Of a stretch of 64,000 nucleotides of DNA, positions 11,201-19,901 are shown piece by piece. Made by a program: the position numbers and the translations under genes. How positions within the stretch are numbered: position 1 is the first letter of the stretch; each line of letters begins with the position of its first letter. Below the pieces are notes generated by a model. It had not been told where the DNA came from. It made no database searches and saw nothing but the letters and a program-made list of their open reading frames with translations. This DNA is from Flavihumibacter cheonanensis. GTDB taxonomy: Bacteria; Bacteroidota; Bacteroidia; Chitinophagales; Chitinophagaceae. The stretch lies in assembly GCF_022352215.1 (NCBI RefSeq), contig NZ_JAKRWF010000001.1, positions 1,116,001 through 1,180,000 on the forward strand, given 5' to 3'.

Positions 11201-11328
11201 TTTAGTGTAGCAGAAGGAATTCCTGCTCCGGACTTAGAATCTTTCAATAAGCCGGATAATTGCCTGGTTTGTGCTGACAGTACCGAACTGAATAACAGCA
11301 TCAGCACGAGCAGTCTTAATTCTCTCAT
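8236..11328 (-). CDS. SusC/RagA TonB-linked outer-membrane transporter (SusC1)
   Basis: SusC-family TonB-dependent receptor of 1030 residues. Order: signal peptide (1-19), CarboxypepD_reg-like domain (about 22-105, GIPSATLKVKG ... YTTKTVSV), TonB-dependent plug (about 115-245, with LLLRGMPSMNG, DIESMTVLKGQSASALYG and GVIVITTK) and a C-terminal 22-strand-type barrel ending LNLRFKNGSKN. Unlike SusC2 it lacks an STN domain, so it is a transporter and not a signal transducer. It is the first gene of a two-gene unit with susD1. The 130-base upstream region contains a long inverted repeat (11383-11422). Ligand not predictable. Confidence 0.95.
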   Translation of the reverse strand: MRELRLLVLMLLFSSVLSAQTRQLSGLLKDSKSGAGIPSATLKVKGKNFSAVTDANGSFTMTVPEGAFQLDISSVGYTTKTVSVDANENSLMLSLDQGEGSLDEVVVTALGIVKEARKVGYAVTTVKNDALSVGRETNVGNALAGRVSGLKVSSTSSGPGGTSKLLLRGMPSMNGAGAPLIVINGVPMQNAQRGAAGEWGGADNGDGLGNLNPDDIESMTVLKGQSASALYGNRATNGVIVITTKSAKRGDYNIDYNLNYMSDRALDFTDFQTVYGQGVGGQKPGSAAAAQTTARLSWGARLDGSPITQFDGSTRPYSAVSGNINNFYRVAPSMTNTVAFSRGGDMGNFRISFSNLDSKSILENSGLKRNTVNMNFTQRITDKLSISMIGNYIDERSQNRPYLSDGPLNANNGFFLANNVDIRWLAPGFDPTTGNEVVFSDDIFVTNPYFVVNQFRNDLGRRRIIVTPSVKYDIFKWLYVQGRMGYDNSDDNSFSVTPWGTAYSQDRRGGLNGIGKSQITEINYELLVGGNRDLTDDISMDFTLGANKRVNRNENISVGGGPFIVPYQYTFNNVVNFNRGYGYSKQQVNSAFYSLDFAYKNLITLSTTGRYDAYSTFPTDVAGIFTPSVSASFVFHDLLNAKALNYGKFRASFAQTSGEPQRPYTTSLYYSLGNTYNGLPLGNYSQSLPNGLLRPFAVTEFEVGFDLRFFNSRLNLDFAAYTRETRDEIMPASYSISSGFTSGFVATGSTQNKGVEVQLTAIPVQTKNFSWTSSLNFTYVKNKILATNPNGTNLNLGTNRAVIGNAVTAYAVGLAGPQIFAFDYRYDAKGDILVDGSGLPLRGNLIPMGSTLPTHYGGWNNEFNYKRFTFSFLIDFNYGNKILSATQHYAMTRGLHKMTLEGRETGITVGFLENGQQNTTAADAQSYYTELARRITKTNVLDGDFVKLRQVNLAYNFPDNLFNKVPLFRGATLSLVGRNLFYLMKKTDNIDPEASFGANINYLGIEGTSLPTARTLGFNLNLRFKNGSKN

Positions 11329-11382
11329 TATGCAATTGGTTTAATGATGAAAAAATGGACTTGATTGCCAAGTATATTTTCG

Positions 11383-11422
11383 TGTTACATCATTAAGTGA
11401 CTCATAATGAGATCTTGTAACA
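11383..11422. promoter_or_regulatory. Interrupted inverted repeat upstream of susC1
   Basis: Arms TGTTACA/TGTAACA (7 bp) and TCATTA/TAATGA (6 bp) nest around a 9-base loop, with a GATCT bulge on one side. Within it lie two 11-base palindromes, CTCATAATGAG (11401) and CTTGTAACAAG (11414). It is 55-95 bases before the susC1 start, in the position of an operator or 5' leader structure. No T-run follows, so it is not a terminator. Function inferred from position only. Confidence 0.4.
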
Positions 11423-11458
11423 AGTTGTTAAAGAATTTTTTTTAGATTTTTGATCTTT

Positions 11459-12877
11459 TTAAAAAACCAGGGCAAGTGCCGGAGTAGCGCCCAATTCTTT
11501 TCTCAAGCTAGCAGGTAATTCCACCGTCACCTGGTTGCCTAAAACCTTGTATTTCAATTTCTTACCGGTTTGTACCTCCCGTATGCCCGCCTTCCCGGGC
11601 AAATTGGTTGTCCAGCTGATGGTAGCCGGTATCTCCTCTCCTTTTATTAGTTGGATCGCATAACTGGCTGATCCATCCTTTGCTTTGGTAAAAAACAGGT
11701 CGCCTTCCGCATAATGATCCATGGTCCGGGTTCCGTAAATCGCCTTCCCGTTTTTAGTTACCCAGTCGCCGATTTCCTTTAACCGGTCGATGGCTTCTTC
11801 CTGTAACAAGCCCTCCGCTGTTGGCCCAACACCTAGCAAGAGACTGCCTCCTTTGGCAACAATTTCTACCAAAGTATGTACCACCTGGCGGGTTGACTTA
11901 TACTTTTCATTTGGTACATATCCCCATGCACCTCCCAGGGTAATACAACTTTCCCAGGGATGATCCAGCTTGGTAGCAGGGATGCGCTGCTCCGGTGTTT
12001 GGTAATTTTCATACGGACCATGAACTGTTCTGTCCACCACCAGCAAGCCGGGTTGCTTGGCCCTTGCATTCCGCGCAACAGTTGCCATATCAATATCCTG
12101 GCTCCAGGCAGGAATAGCGGCACCCCAGTTCCGTACTTCATCATTCACGGTTTCGAGTGGACGAACCCACCCCCCATCCAACCAGAGGATATCCACCTTT
12201 CCATAATTACTCATCAACTCATCAATCTGGTTGTGGGTATATTTTTTAAAGGCGTCCCATCTCCAGGGAAACTTCCTGATATCATAGTTGTTGTTCCTGT
12301 CGGGAGTAGCATACATCGGCCACCAATAGTTTTCAGAGTGCCAGTCGGGTTTACTGAAATAAGCTCCGATCATCATGCCTTTATTCCGAAATGCTTCAAA
12401 CACATATTTTGCCACATCTGCTTTGGGGTTAGACGCAAAAGGCCCCTTGGCTATAGAATAATCCGATTGTTTGGTATCAAACATCGCAAAGCCATCATGA
12501 TGTTTGGTGGTAAATACCAGGTATTTCATTCCAGCTGCAGCTGCTGCAGAAGCCCACTGTTCAGGATTGAACTGTACCGGATTGAATTGCTTGCTTAACC
12601 CCCAATACCATTTCTTGAATTCACCATAATCTGAGGTACTGTCGCGGGTAATCCAGTCTTCTGAACAAAGTGCCCAGGATTCAATCATGCCCGGTACAGC
12701 ATATACACCCCAGTGGATAATCATACCAAATTTCTGATCCCGCCAGGTTTCCAGTTTTTCTTTTACTTGTGGATCTGTTGGCCATTCATACTGTGATGAC
12801 TGATGATGCAGATTTCCTTGCGCAATTGCTAATACAGATACCAATAAACTGGTGATACTTAATAAAAACGATTTCAT
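11459..12877 (-). CDS. Alpha-L-fucosidase, GH29, exported
   Basis: Exported glycoside hydrolase family 29 alpha-L-fucosidase, which removes terminal L-fucose with retention. The signal peptide spans residues 1-20 (ends AIAQ). GH29 signatures: FGMIIHWGVYAVPG (about 50-63), the KHHDGFAMFDT block (125-135), and VDILWLDGGW, in which Asp234 is the expected nucleophile. The 472-residue length fits a catalytic domain with a short C-terminal beta-sandwich and no extra binding module. It is 10 bases downstream of susD2 and is the only glycosidase in the locus, so it is the best clue that the SusC2/SusD2 system handles a fucosylated glycan. The acid/base residue is variable in this family and I cannot place it. 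Confidence 0.93.
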   Translation of the reverse strand: MKSFLLSITSLLVSVLAIAQGNLHHQSSQYEWPTDPQVKEKLETWRDQKFGMIIHWGVYAVPGMIESWALCSEDWITRDSTSDYGEFKKWYWGLSKQFNPVQFNPEQWASAAAAAGMKYLVFTTKHHDGFAMFDTKQSDYSIAKGPFASNPKADVAKYVFEAFRNKGMMIGAYFSKPDWHSENYWWPMYATPDRNNNYDIRKFPWRWDAFKKYTHNQIDELMSNYGKVDILWLDGGWVRPLETVNDEVRNWGAAIPAWSQDIDMATVARNARAKQPGLLVVDRTVHGPYENYQTPEQRIPATKLDHPWESCITLGGAWGYVPNEKYKSTRQVVHTLVEIVAKGGSLLLGVGPTAEGLLQEEAIDRLKEIGDWVTKNGKAIYGTRTMDHYAEGDLFFTKAKDGSASYAIQLIKGEEIPATISWTTNLPGKAGIREVQTGKKLKYKVLGNQVTVELPASLRKELGATPALALVF

Positions 12878-12887
12878 ATACTCCTAT

Positions 12888-14483
12888 TTAACGGACTTGC
12901 CAGAAAATGGGAAAGTACGTTTTATCCTTATCCCGAACTGCTACATAATTCACATTATACGTTACTTCATTACCCGGATACAATAAACGCCTGGGCGGTA
13001 AGGGGGCCTGTGGCTGACTGTTCACTCGGAATTCCAGTTTTGGATAACCGGTTCTTCTTAATTCCGCCCATGCCTGGTTGGATTGTAACAATCCAAAATG
13101 CACCCATCGTTGAATGGCAATCTTTCGGTATTTATCTTCCGCTGTTCCGGTTAACTGAACATTTTCATTTTGTAAAAAAGCTTCCATCGCTTCGGGATTC
13201 GGCTTCGGCTCCGGTTTTTTAAAACTGCTGTTCAGCCTGTTCAGGTAATAATAAAAGCGGGTCGACTGCCGCATGCCGAGATCATAATATGTATCGGGAT
13301 CACCTCCTCCCCAACGCAGATAAGCTTCCGCTTTTAAAAAACTAACTTCAGCTGCCGTCATCAGAATCCCGGGAATATGCGGATTGAAGATAAAGGTGGC
13401 GGAATCCAAAATGGCAAACTTGCCAAGGTTTACCTGTTGCTGCTCCAGTGACCATTTCACCGGCAGTGCCCTGTATTCTTCATTTGGCACAAATCCAGCT
13501 CCTGTACTCACACCATACTTATCAAACAATACCGGTATTCGTGGATCAGCTGCCGGCAGTAACACTTCTTCCAGCAAATACTGCGGTGCGGAATAATTCG
13601 TTAGTTCGGTTAATGCAAAACGTAAGTCCAGGGTATTATCGGCTAAGGGAGCCAGTAAGATATCTTCCTGCTCCACATTGTAATCTGCTTCTTCACTTAA
13701 AAGAGGATTAATTTCTTTATTGGCTAGCAGCTCAGTTACCTGCACTTTTGCATAGGTTTCATTTACATGGGAAATCCGCATAAGCAGGCGCAAGCGTAAG
13801 GCATTTGCATAACGTTGCCATTTTTGAAGATTTCCATTTAATAAGATATCCTGCGTCCGGAATAAATTAGCAGTTGCAGGGTCAGGCGCCAGGGCAGCAA
13901 AATATGCATTCAGCGCTTTTAACTGTTCGATGGCCTCTTTATAGATATCGGCTGCGTTGTCGAATTTGGCCATTTTAGCTTCTCCGCTAGCATTCAGACT
14001 ACCGGCTTCGGTGAAGGGAATATCGCCCCAGAGATCGACCATCTGACAGGCCTGATCATAAAAAATAACTTTGGCTGCATTTAAAAACAGACTCGCTTTA
14101 TCCTTATCCGATGCAGGCAAATCGCGGTGAATTTTTTGCATCTCCCTGTAAAGTGCCATGGTTCCTGTTCCACTTCCCACCGGACGATAAAAATCATTCC
14201 ACCTGCTTTCTGTATAACTAGGATTCTGAAGATAAACGCCGGGTGTATTTAAAAAACCAACTGTTTGACTGTAGATTCCTGAGTGCATCACCACAAAGGT
14301 TCTCATCTCCCAGTAAGAGGGCCTGATCCGGTAATTATTCAGCATTTCTGTAAACAGCTTTTCAACCCGTGCCGTTGTGAGCTGATCCGGATCATTATAC
14401 AAGCGCTCCAGCTTCTTGGAACAACCGGTTCCAAGTAGTCCAGCTACCAACAGCAATACTATATGATGAATAATCCTTCTCAT
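12888..14483 (-). CDS. SusD/RagB-family surface lipoprotein (SusD2)
   Basis: SusD-like lipoprotein of 531 residues with lipobox LLGTGC (Cys about residue 21), then SKKLERLYNDPDQL. SusD-type features include the aromatic-rich N-terminal half (YWEMRTFVV, RWNDFYRPVG), the helical segment ANALRLRLLMRISH, and a C-terminal RRLLYPGNE segment equivalent to RRQIIPLNE in SusD1. It begins 2 bases after susC2 and precedes the fucosidase by 10 bases, so susC2-susD2-fucosidase is almost certainly one operon. It should form the lid of the SusC2 transporter and bind the glycan before or after fucose removal. Confidence 0.94.
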   Translation of the reverse strand: MRRIIHHIVLLLVAGLLGTGCSKKLERLYNDPDQLTTARVEKLFTEMLNNYRIRPSYWEMRTFVVMHSGIYSQTVGFLNTPGVYLQNPSYTESRWNDFYRPVGSGTGTMALYREMQKIHRDLPASDKDKASLFLNAAKVIFYDQACQMVDLWGDIPFTEAGSLNASGEAKMAKFDNAADIYKEAIEQLKALNAYFAALAPDPATANLFRTQDILLNGNLQKWQRYANALRLRLLMRISHVNETYAKVQVTELLANKEINPLLSEEADYNVEQEDILLAPLADNTLDLRFALTELTNYSAPQYLLEEVLLPAADPRIPVLFDKYGVSTGAGFVPNEEYRALPVKWSLEQQQVNLGKFAILDSATFIFNPHIPGILMTAAEVSFLKAEAYLRWGGGDPDTYYDLGMRQSTRFYYYLNRLNSSFKKPEPKPNPEAMEAFLQNENVQLTGTAEDKYRKIAIQRWVHFGLLQSNQAWAELRRTGYPKLEFRVNSQPQAPLPPRRLLYPGNEVTYNVNYVAVRDKDKTYFPIFWQVR

Positions 14484-14485
14484 TT

Positions 14486-17400
14486 CTAAAAACCCATTTG
14501 AATAGATACGCCAAAACTCCTGGTAGCTGCTGTGGTTCCGTCATCAATGCTCTGCCTGGTCCAGGCTGTTCCAATAGGTGTTTCCGGATCCAAGTTTTCC
14601 AGGGTACGCCATAGATAAAATAAATTTCTTCCGATCAATGAGAACCGCATGGATTGAATTTTCCATTTTGTCAATTGCTTTGCAGGCAATGAATAACTTA
14701 AGGAAGCTTCTCTCATTTTCAGATAGCTGTTATCATAAATCGCTCCTTCTTCATTTAATGCGTTGGGGCCCCAGTAAAACATGTTCATATAATAATAGGC
14801 AGCGTCCACAATTTGTGTGTTTGGCTTACCATCCAATCCTACACCGGGAAGGATCATTCCATCCCTGAAAATTTTTGCACCACCCGGAGCTTGCTGCTGG
14901 TGATTGGCCAGAGCTACCTTCTGCCCGTTTGGATCTATATAATAGGGCAAACCTCCATATTTTTCATTTCTGTATTTCAGGGTGGATTCATACATGCCTG
15001 CACCTAAATTATACTTCAGCGCCGGTGATACCAACTGTCCGCCTATGCGGTAATCCATCATCAAATCCAGGCTGAACGACCGATACCGGATACTGTTCAT
15101 CCAGCCTCCTATCAGGTCCGGCATGATATTACCTGCTTTTTTATAGCGGGTATTATCAATTATATATAGACCATTTGCCCCTACGATTGGCTGCCCTTGT
15201 GCATTTGTTTTTTTCGGGTATACATAAATGTTACCTACCTTTTTTCCTTCTTCCGCCATGATCCTAATAGCTCCCTGTTCCATTTCCTGGTAAACCATTT
15301 CCTTCACTCCTTCCGCCAGTTTCATGGTTCGAGTTGATACATACGAAAGATTGATGCCAGTCTTCCAATGAAACTGCTTGCCTGATACAGGTATCGCATC
15401 CAATCCCAGTTCAATTCCGGATGACCTTAAAGCTCCACTGTTTACCAACCTGGAACCAGCGCCCATACTAACAGGTACGGTTAACTGTAATATCTGATCA
15501 TGTGTCTGGTTCTGATACCAGGTGAAATTTATTCCCAACCGGTTATTCAAGGCAACTGTTTCTATTCCCAGTTCCACTTCCTGTTTACGCTCCGGACGTA
15601 TGGAGTTATTACCATATCTCGTCTGCGGTTGCTGAACAGAAACATTTCCACTTTGGGTGGGTAATACCTGCTGGTTATACGTAATAGCTGCCGTATAAGG
15701 AGGTGGTGCATTTCCAACAAAACCATAACTCGCGCGGAATTTGGCATAATTCATAAAGGAAGGCAGTTTCAGTGCTTCATGCAATAACACAGTTCCGTTT
15801 AAGGATGGATAGAAATAACTGTTCTTTCCTGGCGGCAATGTAGATGAATACTCCTGCCGCGCAGTTAGCTCGAGGAAATAACTGTTCTTCCAGGAAGCCT
15901 GTGCAAATCCCAGGTAGGCATAGCGCAAACTATTGATCCGGTTTGTTCGGTTGATCAAGGGCCCGAATGAATTACTCAGATTAAACCAGTTCTCTTTTAC
16001 CAGGCCCGCGGAAGTGGTGGAGGTCTGATCCGTATACTTTTCCTCTCTCACCTGGTAGCCCGCATTTAAACTGACACGCCAATTGGCATCAAGTTTCTTT
16101 TCATAGGTTGCGAGCGCATCTCCATAAATCAAACTATACCTTCCTTCCGAATTACCATAATGGCCTGTGCTGGTTATTCCGTTAAACTCCTCAGGATATT
16201 CACTGAAGTTGCGGGTATCAATCTGCAGACTGGTAAAATCCTGTCCCACCCGCGCCCTGAAACTCAACGCTTCATTGAATTTATAATTAACAGTGGCTAC
16301 ACTGAAGAGGCGGTTCTGATCTTCCAGTTCCCGGTTTCTGAGCTGCGTCCACAATAGATTAAGTGCTTCCACTTTTACCGGGTATCGAAATGCCTCATCG
16401 GGATTACGAACCGACTGATCCCAGGGTACCCATTTATATCCCTGGCTGGTTTTATAATTGTCGAACAACAAATCGGTTCTGTCTGCCCGGCTTAAAAAAC
16501 CATCATAAGCTGCCACTACCCTGGTTAATTGGAGTGGACGATTCAACACCCTGCTGTTCACCCAGCTGAACACCACATCAGCACTGAGTTTGGGCGATAT
16601 CTTATATTGCGTGTTCAGGAAAAAAGTGGTTCGCTGGAGATTGCCCCCTACCTGGATTCCCTTGTAATCATTCCGGGTTAATGCCAGCCGGTAACTAGCT
16701 TTCTCTGTTTGATCAGCAAAGGATATATTAAAGATGGAATTCATTCCCGTGCGGAAAAAATCCCGGTAATTATTGGGCTGTGGACTAAAACGTTGCCGGG
16801 TGCCATCCCACCAGGGTACTTGCTGGCCTTCCATCCTCGGGCCAAATTGCGCCCAGGCCAAAAAATTGGGTCGCAGGTCATCTTCTTTGCCATCACCATC
16901 TGTATCTACCGGAATCCATCCATCTTCGTTTGCCCCCGCTGCCAGGTTGCTGATCCTGTCCAGCCCGGGACCAAACTCATTTTGAAACTTTGGTAAAAAA
17001 GCAGCTTTTTCAACTCCAAAAGAATAATTGAAGTCAATGCCCATCCCTTTCCTTTGCGCACCTTTTTTGGAAGTGATAACCACCACACCATTGGCAGCCT
17101 CCGAGCCATACAAAGCAGTAGCACTTGCTCCTTTCAAAATGGTGATACTTTCAATATCCAATGGATTGATGTCCAGTATACCATTTCCCCGGATTCGCTG
17201 GTCGATCCAGTAACCCTGGTTATTGATACCTTCAGTTCCTTTCTCATTGATATTGCGGATCACTGCTCCATCTAATATATATAAGGGCTGTGCATTAAAA
17301 TTCAGGGAATTCAGTCCCCGGATCTGCACCTGAACAGCACTGGTAGCTCCTCCTGGAGCAGTAGTAATCCGAACCCCAGCTGCTTTTCCATACAGGGCTG

Positions 17401-18112
17401 CAGCAAAATTGGTATTACCCACCCGGTTGAGATCTTCTGCATCAACGGTACTGATAGAATAACCAAGGCTTTTCTTTTCACGATGTACACCCAGGGAGGT
17501 TATCACTACTTCGGCCATTTCTTTCTGCACGGGGTTGAGCATTACCTGCAAAAACTGGTTCGATTTAACCGGCATTCGCTCAGTTTCATATCCAATAGAG
17601 CTGATCCTGATTTCAGTTGCCCCAATATAAGGAAGGGAAAATTTTCCTTCTGCATCGGTGGTAACCCCAATCCAGCGATTATCCTGGTAGATTTCAATAC
17701 TTGCATTGGGGATGGCCTCACCCTGGAAGGAGATCACTTTGCCTTGCAGATTGCTTTTCTCAGCAACAGCTGGAGCCGAACCAATCGACAGGGTAGTTTC
17801 CTGTGATTCAATAATTACAAACGTATTGGTATTTACCTGCTTGAAACTCAGGCCTGATTCACTTAGCAGACAGCTAAGAATTTTCTCTACAGGCAGGTTT
17901 TTATCCGGACAAGGAGTAACTTTTTTATCTCCAAATGATTTGTGTGCAAATAAAAAATAGGCACCTTTTTTCTCATGCAGCTCCCGAAGAATAGCAAAAA
18001 GGGGTCTTTGCTGGGACTCCTGTGCAAAAGCAGAAAAACCTCCACAACTCGCGATGAGCAAGAGTAATAGGAGCCCTACATCAATTATATTGGTGGCACA
18101 GGATTTACGCAT
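14486..18112 (-). CDS. SusC/RagA TonB-dependent receptor with N-terminal STN signalling domain (SusC2)
   Basis: SusC-family receptor of 1208 residues, about 180 longer than SusC1 because of an N-terminal signalling module. Order: signal peptide (1-30), STN domain (about 35-110, REL ... GAYFLFAHKSFGDKKV ... ILSCLLSESGLSFKQV), CarboxypepD_reg-like domain (about 122-200), TonB plug (about 205-345, with IRGLNSLNF, DIESITILKGASATALYG) and barrel ending in FGVSIQMGF. An STN domain in a SusC protein normally contacts a FecR-type anti-sigma factor in the periplasm; fecR lies directly upstream (35 bases). It is thus both transporter and sensor for the fucosidase locus. Confidence 0.95.
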   Translation of the reverse strand: MRKSCATNIIDVGLLLLLLIASCGGFSAFAQESQQRPLFAILRELHEKKGAYFLFAHKSFGDKKVTPCPDKNLPVEKILSCLLSESGLSFKQVNTNTFVIIESQETTLSIGSAPAVAEKSNLQGKVISFQGEAIPNASIEIYQDNRWIGVTTDAEGKFSLPYIGATEIRISSIGYETERMPVKSNQFLQVMLNPVQKEMAEVVITSLGVHREKKSLGYSISTVDAEDLNRVGNTNFAAALYGKAAGVRITTAPGGATSAVQVQIRGLNSLNFNAQPLYILDGAVIRNINEKGTEGINNQGYWIDQRIRGNGILDINPLDIESITILKGASATALYGSEAANGVVVITSKKGAQRKGMGIDFNYSFGVEKAAFLPKFQNEFGPGLDRISNLAAGANEDGWIPVDTDGDGKEDDLRPNFLAWAQFGPRMEGQQVPWWDGTRQRFSPQPNNYRDFFRTGMNSIFNISFADQTEKASYRLALTRNDYKGIQVGGNLQRTTFFLNTQYKISPKLSADVVFSWVNSRVLNRPLQLTRVVAAYDGFLSRADRTDLLFDNYKTSQGYKWVPWDQSVRNPDEAFRYPVKVEALNLLWTQLRNRELEDQNRLFSVATVNYKFNEALSFRARVGQDFTSLQIDTRNFSEYPEEFNGITSTGHYGNSEGRYSLIYGDALATYEKKLDANWRVSLNAGYQVREEKYTDQTSTTSAGLVKENWFNLSNSFGPLINRTNRINSLRYAYLGFAQASWKNSYFLELTARQEYSSTLPPGKNSYFYPSLNGTVLLHEALKLPSFMNYAKFRASYGFVGNAPPPYTAAITYNQQVLPTQSGNVSVQQPQTRYGNNSIRPERKQEVELGIETVALNNRLGINFTWYQNQTHDQILQLTVPVSMGAGSRLVNSGALRSSGIELGLDAIPVSGKQFHWKTGINLSYVSTRTMKLAEGVKEMVYQEMEQGAIRIMAEEGKKVGNIYVYPKKTNAQGQPIVGANGLYIIDNTRYKKAGNIMPDLIGGWMNSIRYRSFSLDLMMDYRIGGQLVSPALKYNLGAGMYESTLKYRNEKYGGLPYYIDPNGQKVALANHQQQAPGGAKIFRDGMILPGVGLDGKPNTQIVDAAYYYMNMFYWGPNALNEEGAIYDNSYLKMREASLSYSLPAKQLTKWKIQSMRFSLIGRNLFYLWRTLENLDPETPIGTAWTRQSIDDGTTAATRSFGVSIQMGF

Positions 18113-18129
18113 TCAATAGCAGTAGCAGT

Positions 18130-18146
18130 CTTTGGTATTACCAAAG
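18130..18146. other. Small hairpin between fecR and susC2
   Basis: CTTTGGT and ACCAAAG form a perfect 7-bp inverted repeat with a 3-base loop. It fills most of the 35 bases between the fecR stop and the susC2 start. No T-run follows on either strand. It could mark an mRNA processing or stability point that lets susC2 mRNA exceed fecR mRNA; this is inference. Confidence 0.4.
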
Positions 18147-18147
18147 C

Positions 18148-19158
18148 CTAGCGAACTGCCGGTCCAATTGTCACCACTTTTCCATCCCGCTTCACACTAA
18201 ATTCCTGGGTGGCTTCCAGTGATTGAATAAACACATCCAGATTATCCGATGGTAAAATCGCACTGATGGTCATTCTGGATGTTGTATCACCTTCTAACTG
18301 AACGTCAATACCATATAGGGCTTCCACGGACCGGGCAACTTCTTCAAGGCTGGTATTTTCGAAGATGAATTTACGTTCTTTCCAGCCAATTACTTGTGGA
18401 GTATTACCCGTTTTCTTATGTATTTTACCATTTTCAAGACTGGCCAGTTCACCCGGAAGAAGGTGTACAGTATCTTTGTTTAACTTTGACGTTACAATAA
18501 CACTTCCTTCGGTCAACAACACTTCGGTTTTATCGGAGCGCTTGTAAACATTGAATTGGGTGCCGGTTACATGAATATCCAGTCCATCTAAGTGAACAAT
18601 AAAAGCTTTTTTATCCGGAGTTGATTGAACTTCAAAAAAACCTTCTCCTTCCAACCAAACCTCGCGATCCTTATGAAAAAAATCAGGATGGCGATATTGT
18701 AATGCTGAGTTCCCATTTAATGTTACATCCGATCCATCTGTCAGTTCTATCGTTGAAATTTCTCCAAAACCGGTTTTTACATCCAGCAGATTGGGTTGCA
18801 GATATCCTCGAACCAGCCAGGCGGCTGATACGAGCAGGATAACCACCGCAGCTATGCTCAATGTTTTTTTATACCAGGGGATAATTTTTGAAGTTTCTAC
18901 CAGCTCTTCCGATTCCTCTTCCAGTTGTTCCCAAAGCCTGGCTTCAGCAGCTGCTATCTGTACCGCAGAAGGGACGGCTTCACTGATCTTCAATTGCTCC
19001 AATATTTCGATTGCCTCCTCCAGCAGAAAGGGGTTTATCTCGCCCCTGGAACGACGTTCTTCCCAAAGCCGGCCTTTTTCCTGGTCGCTTTTATAGTACC
19101 AGGATAAAAACTGCTCATCCAAAAGTACTTCTTCCAATTTCTCACGTGAATTGTTCAT
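18148..19158 (-). CDS. FecR-family anti-sigma factor
   Basis: Inner-membrane anti-sigma regulator of 336 residues. The cytoplasmic N terminus (about 1-90, LEEVLLDEQFLSWY) would hold the sigma factor. One transmembrane helix follows (about 96-116, LSIAAVVILLVSAAWLV), then the periplasmic FecR domain (about 125-225, TIELTDGSDVTLNGNSALQY, VWLEGEGFFEV) and a C-terminal DUF4974-type STN-like domain (about 265-334, FENTSLEEVARSVEALYGIDV). This is the full three-part layout of Bacteroidota FecR. It is divergent from the ECF sigma gene (110 bases apart) and upstream of susC2, giving a complete SusC2-FecR-sigma relay. The partner sigma is usually encoded directly upstream on the same strand, so the divergence is uncommon. 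Confidence 0.94.
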   Translation of the reverse strand: MNNSREKLEEVLLDEQFLSWYYKSDQEKGRLWEERRSRGEINPFLLEEAIEILEQLKISEAVPSAVQIAAAEARLWEQLEEESEELVETSKIIPWYKKTLSIAAVVILLVSAAWLVRGYLQPNLLDVKTGFGEISTIELTDGSDVTLNGNSALQYRHPDFFHKDREVWLEGEGFFEVQSTPDKKAFIVHLDGLDIHVTGTQFNVYKRSDKTEVLLTEGSVIVTSKLNKDTVHLLPGELASLENGKIHKKTGNTPQVIGWKERKFIFENTSLEEVARSVEALYGIDVQLEGDTTSRMTISAILPSDNLDVFIQSLEATQEFSVKRDGKVVTIGPAVR

Positions 19159-19268
19159 GTTGATCTTCTCGTACAGTTATAGTTACATTCCTAACACAGT
19201 TGTAACTTTTTTGAAGTGTTTTTTTTACATTAAGATGCAAATTTGTTAATAAATTACATACCAAACGA

Positions 19269-19877
19269 TTGCCCCCGGAACCAAAACGAAAATTTAATTT
19301 GAAAGCTGCTCAGTCAGATAGCAAACTGTGGGATGCCTATAAAAATGGTGATAAAGAGGCATTTAGCTTCCTTTTCAGGAAATATTACAGTCCGCTTTTC
19401 CTGTACGGGAGCAAAATCATGCAGGACCAGAATGCCCTGGAAGACTGTATCCAGGAACTTTTCATGGAACTCTGGAAGAGTCGCAGCCAGGTAGAAGTCA
19501 AATCCGTCAAAGCCTACCTCTTCAAATCCCTGAAATATAAAATATACCGCCAGCTCAGCCAGCGCAAGATCACTTCCGAAGCTTTTTTAAAGGAAGACAT
19601 GGTTTTTGAACTGAGCCACGATACCTTCATGATCCACCGGGAGGATGAAACCGAAAGAGCCAAACAACTCATCAGGGCCTTTGATAAATTATCCAATCGC
19701 CAGAAAGAGGTGATCTACCTCAAATACTATCTCGGTCTCAGTTATGAAGAAGTGAGTGAAATCATGGAAATCAATTACCAGGTTGCCAGGAACCTCTTAT
19801 ACCTGGCGCTTCGATCCATGAAAAAAATGATTTCTATGGTAAAGTTGCTAATTTTTATACTTTCGCTCATTCATTAA
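19269..19877 (+). CDS. ECF RNA polymerase sigma factor (FecI-like)
   Basis: Extracytoplasmic-function sigma-70 factor of 202 residues. Region 2 is at about 20-90 (LWDAYKNGDKEAFSFLFRKYY ... DCIQELFMELWKSR) and region 4 at about 135-190 (LSNRQKEVIYLKYYLGLSYEEVSEIM, then the recognition helix NYQVARNLLYLALRSM). The C-terminal hydrophobic tail (KLLIFILSLIH) is common in Bacteroidota FecI-like factors. The start is a TTG at 19269; no ATG occurs in frame before region 2 is well underway, so a non-ATG start is needed. It is divergent from fecR and should activate the SusC2 operon and possibly itself. nagB follows after 24 bases on the same strand. Confidence 0.92.
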   Translation: MPPEPKRKFNLKAAQSDSKLWDAYKNGDKEAFSFLFRKYYSPLFLYGSKIMQDQNALEDCIQELFMELWKSRSQVEVKSVKAYLFKSLKYKIYRQLSQRKITSEAFLKEDMVFELSHDTFMIHREDETERAKQLIRAFDKLSNRQKEVIYLKYYLGLSYEEVSEIMEINYQVARNLLYLALRSMKKMISMVKLLIFILSLIH

Positions 19878-19901
19878 GCAAAAGACCAAATTAAAACAAC
19901 C

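Noticed and set aside
11960-12598. Long open frame opposite the fucosidase
   Set aside because: It is antisense to a clear GH29 gene and has no family features.
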